DNA of 64,000 bases. Origin: Cenococcum geophilum 1.58. Taxonomy: Eukaryota; Ascomycota; Dothideomycetes; Gloniales; Gloniaceae. Every line of letters starts with the position of its first letter. Position 1 is the first letter of the stretch. Made by a program: the position numbers and the translations under genes. Positions 32,640 through 43,756 of the stretch are shown here, in pieces. The notes beneath the pieces were generated by a model. The model saw only the letters and a list, made by a program, of their open reading frames with translations. It did not search any database and was not told where the DNA came from. The DNA is taken from positions 1,040,536-1,104,535 of the forward strand of contig KV748178.1 of the NCBI GenBank assembly GCA_001692895.1, written 5' to 3'.

Positions 32640-34151
32640 TATTCTAAAAGCATAAAACCTTTCCTGCTCTCCCTATAACAATAATATACTATAAGTATTT
32701 AGCTTTACTAGCATAGCATATATATATAGCTAAAAAGTAGCTACTAAGAGTAGCAGATATAGGCTGAAAGAAAGGTAGATTAAGAGCTAGTATATATAAT
32801 AAAGAAGCCGTAGTTATCCTATAGGAGAGTATAGAAAGTCCTACACCTAATCTCCTACCAAAAACTCTACTGGCTCCTCTATACTAGAGTCCAGAGCATA
32901 TATTATAAACTTTATATACTGCTCCTTATTCTTAATTAAATTTAATATTACTTTTCCATTATTATACTAGCCATAGCTGTCCTCTGCAAGGCTATAGTAC
33001 TACTTAAATTATGCAAATAACTTATTAGATTTAAACCTTTCCGGCCTAGGCTTACCGGTTCCTATATTTAGGATAAAGTAATACACTAGGGCGGAGGATA
33101 TATATTCTGCTAAATCTAACAAACTTAGCTAGTTCTAAAAGTTAAATTAGTAAATATTGTAGTAGTAGTAGGGCCCTAGATTTTCTAGCTTACTCTAGGG
33201 CTTTTCCTTTAAGATGGACTTAGCGGACTAGTCTGGCCTACTCTAGAGCTCTTTATTTAGGATAGACTTAGTAAACTAGTCTAGCCTACTTTAAAGCTCT
33301 CCCTTTAAGATAGACTTAGTAGATTAGATAGTATAGCCTAGCTTACCAATAAATAGCCTAAGTTAATAATTGTGTTAGTTTTATTGTTGCTAAGGCTTAC
33401 AAGGAACCTCTCTCTTACATTATCGCTTAGATCCGCTATAAGGTTATTAAGGTCATCTTTATACAGGTTCTTAATAATTTCTATAGTTAATTAATCTGGT
33501 ATTAGGCCCGCAGTATATTTAATAACTGCGGGCTAAAGCCGTAGCTAGATTCTAAATTGCCGTTTTTTAGACATCTAGTTCTAGCTGCCTAAGAGGTTAG
33601 CGTAGGCTTCTATAACGGGTTAGAGAATAATAATAGGTAGTAAAACACCGAATATATACTAACCGCTAATAATAGTGCCATAAAAGTTGTTTGTTCCCTT
33701 AGACCCAGTTTTATACTCCCTAATTACATAATATATTGCTATTAAAATGAAAGCAATAGTATTGCTAGTAAGCTTTTTAAATATATTATAAGAGTAGGGT
33801 AATTAGGCAAGGCCGTTTCTTCCTCTACTATAAAATATACCAGCTATACTAGCAACTATCGCGTTGGAACGGAAGCGGTTATCACTTAGCTATTAACTCT
33901 TATTAGTATTTTACTAAATAGCACAGGCAAAATACCTTTATGTAATCTAGCGCAATAAAATTGTAATTAGTTAGTAGTTTTACAATTAGTTCGGGCGCGT
34001 TATTAAACCCTAGCCTATACACCTCCCTTATAACTATATAAGCCTTTATAATCATATAGTTCCTAAAGTTCCCTATTATGTTAAATAGCTGTATATAATA
34101 TTAAGATTGTTAGTAGACAATTTAATATAATATTTCCAGTATATAGATACC
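32640..34151 (-). pseudogene. 3' part of an unidentified repetitive gene, split by the gypsy insertion
   Basis: The minus-strand translation is readable over most of this span with TAA/TAG stops. From high to low coordinates it contains a segment near 33700-33900 (NGLA..PYSYNIFKKLT, then YYVIREYKTGS). I think this weakly resembles the fungal DUF6532 family. Three roughly 57-60-bp tandem repeats (about 33185-33345) encode Ser-Lys-Ser-Ile-Leu-Lys peptides, and an acidic region follows (AEDSYG, SSIEEPVEFL). It continues across the TTACG duplication into 50269 and onward. No function is assigned. Confidence 0.45.
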
Positions 34152-34156
34152 TTACG

Positions 34157-34581
34157 TATTACGGACGCTTTAAGTACAATATTACGACTACTTAGAGAAG
34201 AGACGGAAGAAGCTAGTTAGTTAATTTAGGCATAGTCTAGAATAGAGCCGATAGAACTATATAACGAGGAATAGTAACTAAGGTTATATAATATGCTACG
34301 TATTAAACGAGAGGAACGAGAGGAACTCATATACCTTATATATAAGACGTATATTATATATAAAAAGGATTTTATAAAAGTACGGTTGTATATTTAAGGA
34401 CCCTTAGTCCCTACCTAGATAGTTCCTTCCTTATAGTAATTCTCAGAATATAATTAAAGTTAATCTATTAGGTAACTACTCCACCAGTTATTATTACGTT
34501 ATTAACTTTTATACTTACATTTCTTATATACCTAGCCTATTAATGAGCCTATTATAGTTCCTACTACAAGGTTCCATTACA
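34157..34581 (+). repeat. 5' LTR, outer gypsy
   Basis: 425 bp. It starts TATTACGGACGC and ends GGTTCCATTACA. It is collinear with the three other 425-bp LTRs of the family. Confidence 0.93.
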
Positions 34582-34625
34582 CAATTACTACCTAGTTACG
34601 GTATTAATATAAAAAGTCAAATAAT

Positions 34626-35800
34626 ATACCACTAAAAGCAGCCACCACGACGCTATTAACGGCAGCAACTACTTTAAGGACAGGAGGTGATACCAATATG
34701 GCAGATACTAACTTATAGCAACCTATGACGGTCGGACAGCTATAGGAAATAGTTGACTAGCTAATAGCTAATAATATAGTATTAGAAGAAAGACTTAACG
34801 GGATAGGAGTAGCAAAGATTAAGCTACTATTAATTAAGAGATTTATAGGAGAAAGGTTAAAGCTTAAAGGATTCCTTACGCAGATATACTTTAAGGTCTT
34901 ATAGGAAGGAGTAAAGTTACCTATACCTGTAGATCGGATAGCCTATATAGGACTATTCTTATTAGGAAAAGCACTTAAGTAGTTTAAATCTTACCTTATA
35001 GAGATATAGGCAAACGGAATGACGACTACTAACTAAGATATACAATTTATATTCTTAAGTTAGGAAGGATTTATAGAACAACTTACGCAGATGTTTAAAG
35101 ACCTGGAAGAAATAACTACAATAAAAAGAAAACTCTAGAACCTTATATAACGAACTTTAGTAATTAAGTATATAATATAGTTCTAAACACTAGTAATATA
35201 AATAGAGTGGAATAATAGGGCGCTTATAGCACAGTATAAATAGGGACTTAAGGCTAAAGTCTAGGACGTAATTATTCTAATAGAAGATGCGGACACCCTA
35301 AGGGAACTAATAGATTAGGCGATTAAGATTAATAATTGGATCTACTAAAGGGAATAGGCTAAGAAAGGCTAGGATAGAGTTCTATAGTTATATAAGGCAT
35401 AAAGTACGCAACAATAAAAGCTAAGTTAGAAACTATAGTATAGCGCAGAGCTAATAGACCTAAGCGGTACTAAAGAAGCCTATAAGAGATGGAGCAAACT
35501 ATAAAAACCTAGAGGATAAGAATTAAGTAATTAAAGGTCTAAGGAGCAGAGGCCGAATTAGGAATCTTAATAATAGAAGACATTTAGGCGGACTCTATAG
35601 CAAGAGAAATGGTTTAAAGAAGGAGCTTATATAAATTACGGAAAATAGGGTTATTATATTAGAGACTGTAGAAGTAGGCAGAGTTACTATATAGTAAAAG
35701 GTATAAGACTAGCAGACGATATATATATATAAAGGGACGATAATATACTGCAAGGAATAAAAGAATATTTAATTAGAAGTTTTGCGTTTTGTTATAATAA
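34626..35800 (+). pseudogene. gag 5' part of the outer gypsy, start codon lost
   Basis: The frame aligns codon by codon with the inner gag from 36270. The expected ATG has become ATA at 34626, and the next in-frame ATG is at 34698. The Gag core (VDRIAYIGLFLLGKALK near 34930) and a zinc knuckle near 35620-35700 (Cys-to-Tyr and His-to-Tyr changes) are readable. The frame is cut at 35800 by the inner element and resumes at 43757. Confidence 0.88.
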
Positions 35801-36225
35801 TGTTATAGACGCTTTAAGTACAATGTTATAACTACTTGGAAAAGAGACGGAAGAAGCTAGTTAGTTAATTTAGGCACGGTCNAAAATAGAGCCGATAGAA
35901 CTATATAACGAGGAATAGTAACTAAGGTTATATAATATGCTACGTATTAAACAAGAGGAACGAGAGGAACTTACGTACCTTATGTATAAGACGTATATTA
36001 CGTACAAGAAGGATTTTATAGGAGTACGGTTATATATTTAAGGACCCTTAGTCCCTACCTAAATAGTTCCTTCTTTATAGTAATTCTTAGAATATAATTA
36101 GAGTTAATCTGTTAGGCAACCACTCTACTAGTTATTATTACGTTCTTGACTTTTATACTTACATTTCCTATATACCTAGCCTAATAATAAACCTATTATA
36201 GTTTTTACTACAAGGTTCCGTTATA
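35801..36225 (+). repeat. 5' LTR, inner gypsy
   Basis: 425 bp from TGTTATAGACGC to GGTTCCGTTATA. One ambiguous base (N) lies at 35882. Confidence 0.93.
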
Positions 36226-36269
36226 TAATTACTACCTAGTTATAGTATTAATATAAGAAGTTAAACAAC

Positions 36270-39200
36270 ATGCCACCAAAAGCAGCCACCACGACGCCAT
36301 TAACGGCAGCAACTACTTTAAGGATAGGAGGTGATACTAGTATGGCAGATACTAACTTATAGCAACCTATAATAGTCGGACAGTTATAGGAAATAGTTAA
36401 CTAGCTAACAGCTAATAATATAGTATTAGAAGAAAGACTTAACGGGATAGGAGTAGCAAAGATTAAGCTACTATTAATTAAGAGATTTATAGGAGAAAGG
36501 TTAAAGCTTAAAGGATTCCTTACGCAAATACACTTTAAGGTCTTACAGGAGGGAGTAAAGTTACCTATACTTGTGGATCGGATAGCCTATACAGAACTAT
36601 TCTTATTAGGAAAAGCACTTAAGTGGTTTAAATTTTACCTTATAGAAATATAGGTAAATAAAATAACAACCACTAACTAAGATGTGCGATTTATATTCTT
36701 AAGTTGGGAAGGATTCGCAGAATAACTTACGTAGATATTTAGAGACTTAGAAGAAATAACTATAGCAAAAAAAAAACTCTAGAACCTCGTATAATAAACT
36801 TTAGTAATTAAGTATATAATATAGTTCTAGACGCTAGTAATATAAGTAGAGTAGAATAATAGGGCGCTTATAGCATAGTATAAATAGGGACTTAAGGCTA
36901 AAGTCTAGGATATAATTATTCTAATAGAAGATGCGGATACCCTAAGGGAACTAATAGATTAGGTAATTAAGATTAATAATTAGATCTACTAAAGGGAACA
37001 GGCTAAGAAAGGCTAAGATAGAGTTCTATAGTTATATAAAGCGCAGAATACGTAATGGTAAAAGCTAAGTTAGAAACTATAGTATAGTGTAGAGCTAATG
37101 GACCTAAGTAGTACTAAAGAAGCCTATAAGAGATGGAGCAAACTATAGAAACCTAAAGGATAAGGATTAAGTAATTAAAGGTCTAAGGAGTAAAGGCTAA
37201 ATTAGGGATCTTAAGAGCAGAAGATATTTAGGCGGACTCTATAGCAAGAGAAATGGTTTAAAGAAGGAGCTTATATAAATTGCGGAAAATAGGGTTATTA
37301 TATTAGAGACTATAGAAGTAAGCAAAGTTACTATATAGTAAAGGGCATAAGACTAGCAGACAATATATACGTATAGAGGGACGACAATATACTACAAGGA
37401 ACAAAAGAATGTTTAATTAAAAGTTTTGCGTTTTATTATAATAACGTATACCAAATTTATAAGGACGCTAAGTATAGCGCAAGCTATTAGCTATAAGAGC
37501 TAATACCTATAGAATATAGAGGAACTAATAAACTAGTTCGCAGATCGGATATTAAGGATAATAAATTTGACCTAAATAAAATATTCCATAACAATAAGGT
37601 AATAAGGGCCGCTTACTAGAAGCGAGTAAACCTTAAAGATATTATACCAAAGGCAGAGGATAATTCCACTATAAAATAAGGAATATTAGTAGGGATCGAA
37701 ACCCTACTAGATATAATGTCTATCGCTTTATAAGACGTAAAAGAAGTAGGATAGCGAACTACTTTAGTACTTAATAAAGGCAAAAGGCTAAAGGCTTAAG
37801 ATTCTTAAGACGAGATAAGAAACAACTAAGATTCTTAAAACAAGATAAGGTATACCCTAGAACCTATAATAGACGAAAACTAATAGAGTAGGGTAGTAGC
37901 TTAGTTTAGAAATATATAAATAAGCTTAGGATAAAGTTTCCCATAGATATAAGACTCTTAAGATAAGATAAGTAAAATTTAAGACTCTTAAGACGAGATG
38001 AGAACACTATAGACGCCTAGTTAGACTAAGGCGGGAGCTAAGCTTAAGTTAGAAGCAAGCTTAGGATTAAAGAATCTAAGGGACTAAGATTTTAGAGTAT
38101 AAATAAGGGCACCCATAGATAAGAGGTAAGGAGCTTCTTTATAGATTAGAGAATCTGTAATATAAATAGTAGTTAGACTAAGAGACAGATATATAGACCT
38201 AGAAGACTTACCAGGGAAACGTAGTATTCAGCCTAAAGATCAAAAGTTTAATACTAGGATTAAGAAGTAAGATAACTTTAAGGATTAAAGCGCAAAGTGT
38301 AAACTAAAAGAAACTATAGAAGAGTTTAGGCAAAGAATTATTATATAGTAAGAACAGAAACTAAATAAGAGATCTAGCATATTAGGACGTACGAAGGACA
38401 GAGCACTAGTATAAAAAATTACTAATAGGCCAAGAGCAGGCATACTAAGAGCTAAGTAGCTTATTAAACTAGAAAGTGAAGAGGATCTAGGGATTTTAAC
38501 TAGGTTTAAAGAACAATATATAAAGGGCTATTATAATATAGTAATAAGAAGATACTTCCTTACGGACAGACCGTATATACTCTAGCAGCTGTACTAAAAG
38601 TGGTATAGGTAAAGGCATAATAATAAGTGGGAAGATTTCTATATATGGTTAGATAAAAAAGTTATTTAGGACCACCCGATTATAAAAAAGGCCATAATAT
38701 ATATTAAAGGAGCCTTAATTATAACGTTAAAGGATCTAAAGGAACGTTTAGAGGACTAAAGAAGCGAGAGACGTATCTTAGTACCTGTGAATAAAGTTAT
38801 AACGTTCAGATTAGCATGATAAAGGTTTAAACTTAGGGATAAAGACAAGCCAAGAGTTAACCTAAAGCACCTAGTATACTATACGTTATTATGGATTATA
38901 TACGTAGATAATATATACGAAATACACAAGAATCTAAAGGAAAAAAATTAGAAATACCCTATAAGAATGTACTGGATAACGGACAAGTAATAGTATAGGA
39001 ATGCTAAATACCTATACGGATAGCATCTAGTAGAGGTCTAAGAGGAAGGAAGCGTAGTACTTTAACCAGGAAGATTCCTTACGGAAAAATACTTAGATGG
39101 ATAATAGTGGTGGAAATACCTAGAAAATATGTGTCTATAGTATATTAAAGATAAAAAGTAAACTAGGTATTAGCTAAAGAGTAAGCTAAGTACACTAGGA

Positions 39201-39320
39201 TTAAGTAGCTAATAGTTAGAAAAAGTAGAGGCCTATAGAACTAAAGGGAGCTAGTAGTAGAGCCTTAGACCCTTAAAGGAATTTAAGGATAATACCTAAA
39301 TTTATAAATTAATTAGCAAA
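36270..39320 (+). pseudogene. Very long gag frame of the inner gypsy
   Basis: ATG at 36270 (MPPKAATTTPLTAATTL) starts a frame that stays open, apart from TAA/TAG, for about 1,000 codons. The Gag core spans residues ~30-300. A CCHC knuckle lies at 37275-37315 (Asn-Cys-Gly-Lys...Arg-Asp-Tyr, with residues lost to RIP). A repeated Asp-Ser-x-Asp-Glu-Ile/Met peptide occurs near 37800-38010. A conserved segment lies at about 38270-38830 (FKEQYIKGYYNIVIRRY, then WEDFYIWLDKKVI). The ~650 codons after the knuckle match no domain I know, yet both copies keep them. This Gag is much longer than typical fungal gypsy Gags of 300-500 residues. Confidence 0.8.
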
Positions 39321-42300
39321 ATTAGCAGTTTAAAGCGCTAATAGATAGTAGAGTAACGCGAAACTATATCTTACTAGTAGTAGTTAAGAGAATAGGACTA
39401 CCTTATAGACAAAAGGAGTAACCTTACCTATTAGTTATAATTTTAGGGGATCTAATAACCTATAGAGGAGGGATTATTAATCTTAAAATAGGACCTATTT
39501 AGATAACTATTAAAGGAAGACAAATTAAGATATCTTTTAATATCCTACTATTAAGACGGGATAAGGCAGTATTAGGTATGCCTTAGTTATAGGAATATAA
39601 TCTAAGGATCAATTAGATTACAGGTTAGGTCAATATTAGAGATACTTAACGCTATAAGATGTGATAATAAGCTAAGTTAGTATGGTACTAAGTAGGAACA
39701 ACCTATAAAGAAATAGAAAAAGGACTAAGTTATATACTAAAGAGATACTATAAGTATAGTAAAAAACTATAGTTACCGGAAAGTAAAAAGCTGTTAAAAT
39801 ATGTAGTATAGGACTATAAGATAGAATTGGAACTAGGAATAAGTTTAAAGTTCTTTCTAATTTATAAGCTTACTAAAGAAGAAGGTAGAGCGCTAAAAGA
39901 GTTTGTCTAGGAAAATCTATAAAAGGGATATATTAGACCATTGCAATTATCAGTGGGTTATCTAGTACTATTTATACTAAAGAAAAATGGCAAACTAAGG
40001 CTGTATATCAACTATAGATAGTTAAACAGCATTACTAGGAAGGATAGGTATCTTTTACCCTTAATTAGCAAAATCTAAGATAGGATAGATAATGCGTAAA
40101 TCTTTATGAAGATAGATCTAAGATAGGCGTATTATTAGATTAGGATTAAGGAGGGTAATAAATAAAAGGTAGCCTTTAGGTTAAAGGAAGAACTATATAA
40201 ACTATTAGTTATATAATTTAGGCTTATAAACGTACTAGTAACGTTCTAAAAATGTATTAATAGTATATTAGGAGAATACTTAGATAAATTTGTTATAGTA
40301 TATCTTAATAATATTATTATCTACTTAATAACTAAGGAAGAATATAGGGAATATATTAAATGGGTCTTAAAGAGACTATAGAAAGAATAGATGCTAGTAG
40401 CAATTAAGAAATACAAGTTCTTTACTAGGAAGACCGATTTTGTTAGATTTATTATTAAACTAGGCTAACTTAGCATAGATCTAAAAAAGATCAAGGCTAT
40501 AGTAAATTAGTAGGAATTAGAGAACGTTATATAGTTAAGATTGTTTCTAGGGTTTTGCAATTACTATAGAAGGTTTATAGCGCAGTAGTTAAAGGATATT
40601 AAGCTATTTATGCGGTTAATAAAAAAAGAAGAACTATAGGTATAGGGAGAGGAGTAAAGAGAACTCTTTAAGAAAGTTAAAGAGTTGTTTACTTAGGAGC
40701 CAGTTCTTAAAATCTATTAACTAGGACTAGAGACGGTTATAGAGATAGATATATTAGACTATATACTAGGGGCGTACTTTATATAAAGGCATTAAGATAG
40801 ATGGCACCTAGTAGCATACTATAGTTAGAAGATAACACCACTAGAGCTGAACTATAACATCTATAATAAGGAGTTATTAGGTATAATTATAGTATTAAAG
40901 GAATAGAGGGTATTCTTATAAGGCATAGAGAAACTATTTATAGTTAAGACGGATTATAAGAACCTAATAGGATTCCTAATAATAAAGGAACTTAACTAAA
41001 GATAGGTTAAATAGGCAGAGATACTTATGGAATACTATTTCGAGATTTAATATACTAAAGGTACAGATAATACGCGGGTAGATGCTCTAAGCCGCAAAGC
41101 TAAACTATAAAATAAGGAAAAGCTATTAGGGGCTTTATTGCGAAAAGATATAAATAGATTAATTAGGTATAATTATCCGAAAATTGTAGCAACTTAAGAA
41201 GATAATGAACTAGAGAAAGTCTATAAGACACTAGAAAGCTTTTAGGTATAAAGAATTCTAAAAGTATAGCTAGAAGATCTATAGACGGATATATATGAAA
41301 ATTAAGAAGTAAAGTACATCCCAAGAAGTATAGTAAAGTAGTTCGTAGAAGACTTCTATAAGGGACTAACTTAAGGACACAATAGGGCTACGGGCTTAGT
41401 GTTAAGACTCTAGAAGGAATACATTATTAATAGAATCTAAAGAATAGCTAGAAAAGTTATAAAGGAATATCTAAATTATTAAAGGAACAAACTAACAAGG
41501 TATAAGCTATATAGAGGGCTATAACCTATTAAAATACTAAAGAGACTATAGGAGGTTATATTATAGGACTTTATTATTAAGTTATTAAAATTAAAGGACC
41601 CTATTACCGGATAAGATTATAACGTAATCTTAGTAATAGTGGATAAGCTTATAAAGTAGGGATACTTTATAGTCTATACAGAAGAAATCTCAGCAGAAGA
41701 TGTCGCTAAAATCTATATTAAAGAAGTGTTTGCAAGATATAGAGTACTAAGTAAGATTATATTGGATAAAGATCTAAGATTCGTAGTAGCATTCTAGGAA
41801 GTGTTCTTAGCGGAGTAAGGAGTTTAAGCAGTAACTTTTACCGCATATTATCCATAAATAGATAGTTAAATAGAAAGATTAAACTAGATACTAGAATAAT
41901 ATCTAAGGCATTATATCAATTATATATAGAATAATTAGGTATCGCTATTACCAGTTATATAGTTTACATATAATACAACACCTTAAGAAGGAATAGGCAT
42001 ATTACTATTTAAGGCAAATTATGGATATAAGCTAAGAATATTATTGTTACTACGGCAAATAAAGAAAACAAGTAGTACAGCTAAAGAAAGAATATAGGAT
42101 TTAATAAATCTTCATATAGACCTTATAGAGACAGCTAAGGTAGTATAATAGAGAATAAAAAGGTACTATAATGCTAAGAGATCTAAGGGACTAGATCTTA
42201 AGGAGGGAGATAAAGTATAGCTACTATATAAAAATTTTAAGAGTTAATAACCAAGTAAGAAATTGGACTATGTTAGACTAAGACCTTTTAAAATTACATA

Positions 42301-42620
42301 GAGGATTTTACCAGTTACATTTAAGTTAAACCTACTAGCTAAAATAAAGATCTACCCTATATAGTATATCGCAATGCTAGAGCTAGCATATAGGAATATT
42401 AAGCCACCGGTTTATAAAGCAGACATATATAAAGGATAAGAAGAAGACAAATAGCAAGTTTTAAAGATTATTAATTATAAGGACATTAACAATAAAATAT
42501 AGTATAAGGTTAAGTGGATAGGCTATACTAAGACTACTTAGGAGCTACTAGGGAATTTAAAGAACGCTATAGGAAAGGTATAGGAGTATTAGAAGAGATT
42601 AGGTTAGGCAGCATTAATAA
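39290..42620 (+). pseudogene. pol of the inner gypsy: protease, RT, RNase H, integrase, chromodomain
   Basis: Pol is in one frame, -1 relative to gag. Protease has Leu-Ile-Asp-Ser-Arg at 39344 (DSGA expected). The RT has RLYINYR near 39990-40020 and Tyr-Leu-Asn-Asn at 40301 (YLDD expected). RNase H lies near 40850-40980 (ELNYNIYNKELLGI). The integrase spans about 41340-42110, with the HHCC zone and AYYP at 41846. A carboxyl chromodomain lies near 42450-42600 (VKWIGYTKTT). All checked motifs from 39344 to 42512 are in phase. RIP stops and changed catalytic Asp residues inactivate it. Confidence 0.9.
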
Positions 42621-43326
42621 AGAAGAATCGCCAAAGAATAAGTTACCTAAGGGGGACCTAAGAAGAGCAGTTACCAAACTACTTAAATCTGTTTCCTTCT
42701 CTATTAGAGGAGAATCTATTCTTTTATTACCTAGTTCCTATAGACCTTATTCTATAAGTTTTTACTCCTTAAAATAAACCTTCTTACAAACCTTCTTAAG
42801 ACGAAGTAGATAAGTAGACGCCGCAATTTAAGTATTTAGGGCCTTCTATTCCGCGTTATAGGAACATTCCAACTTAGTAAGGGCTTATAATAGTTTACTA
42901 TCTAGCTATATAGCAGTAGATTAAATATAAAACCCTAAGACAAATCAATTAGGGAACTAGACGACTATTAAGAGTAATAGGTCGCGCACATTTAGTATTA
43001 AAAGTAGAGCGAATATTATAGGACGAATAAATATTCGCTTTAGTACACTTTAAGCAAGAGGACAGTTATTATAAAGATAGGTTTGCTAACACAATATAAA
43101 CTAACCCCTCTTTTAAACAACAAGAACATAGAGACGGTATAATCTCACTAAAAGATAATATTATAGCAACAGTACGGGCACAACGTTAGGCGTGTGAAGA
43201 AGAAATTACTTTAGGTATAATAAGCAATAATATTAACCAAATTAATTAGACGGATATTATACCTCTAGTAAACAACTTAGAGATATTTTAAATCTTTAAA
43301 GATAAAGATAAAGAGGAGGGAGATAG
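42621..43326 (+). other. Post-chromodomain tail / 3' internal region of the inner gypsy
   Basis: About 700 bases between chromodomain and LTR remain partly open in translation, with Arg/Lys-rich and acidic patches. They end in a purine-rich tract (AAAGAGGAGGGAGA near 43310-43324) that would be the polypurine primer. The outer copy preserves the same region at about 49110-49838. Confidence 0.6.
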
Positions 43327-43751
43327 TATTACGGACGCTTTAAGTACAATGTTACGACTACTTAAAAAAGAGACGAAAGAAGCTAGTTAGTTAATTTAGG
43401 CATAGTCTAGGATGGAGCCAATAAAACTATATAATAAGGAATAGTAACTAAGGTTACATAATATGCTATATATTAAACAAGAGAAACGAAAGGAACTTAC
43501 GTACCTTATATATAAGACGTATATTATATATAAGAAGGATTTTATAGGAGTACAGTTATATATTTAAGGACCCTCAGTCCCTACCTAAATAGTTCCTTCT
43601 TTATAGTAATTCTCAGAATACAATTAGAGTTAATCTATTAGGCAACCACTCCACCAGTTGTTATTACGTTCTTAACTTTTATACTTGCATTTCCTACACA
43701 CCTAGCCCAATAACAAACCTATCGTAGTTCTTGCTACAAGGTTCCGTTACA
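43327..43751 (+). repeat. 3' LTR, inner gypsy
   Basis: 425 bp from TATTACGGACGC to GGTTCCGTTACA, directly followed by AATAA. Confidence 0.93.
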
Positions 43752-43756
43752 AATAA

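Larger units (their letters stand above)
35801..43751 (+). mobile_element. Inner (nested) Ty3/gypsy chromodomain element, 7,951 bp, full length
   Basis: LTRs 35801-36225 and 43327-43751, both 425 bp. The duplication AATAA lies at 35796-35800 and 43752-43756. The uninterrupted site is visible within the inner copy itself at about 37439-37445 (AATAACG), confirming insertion of one family member into the gag frame of another. Gag and pol frames are followed by a chromodomain. Confidence 0.96.
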
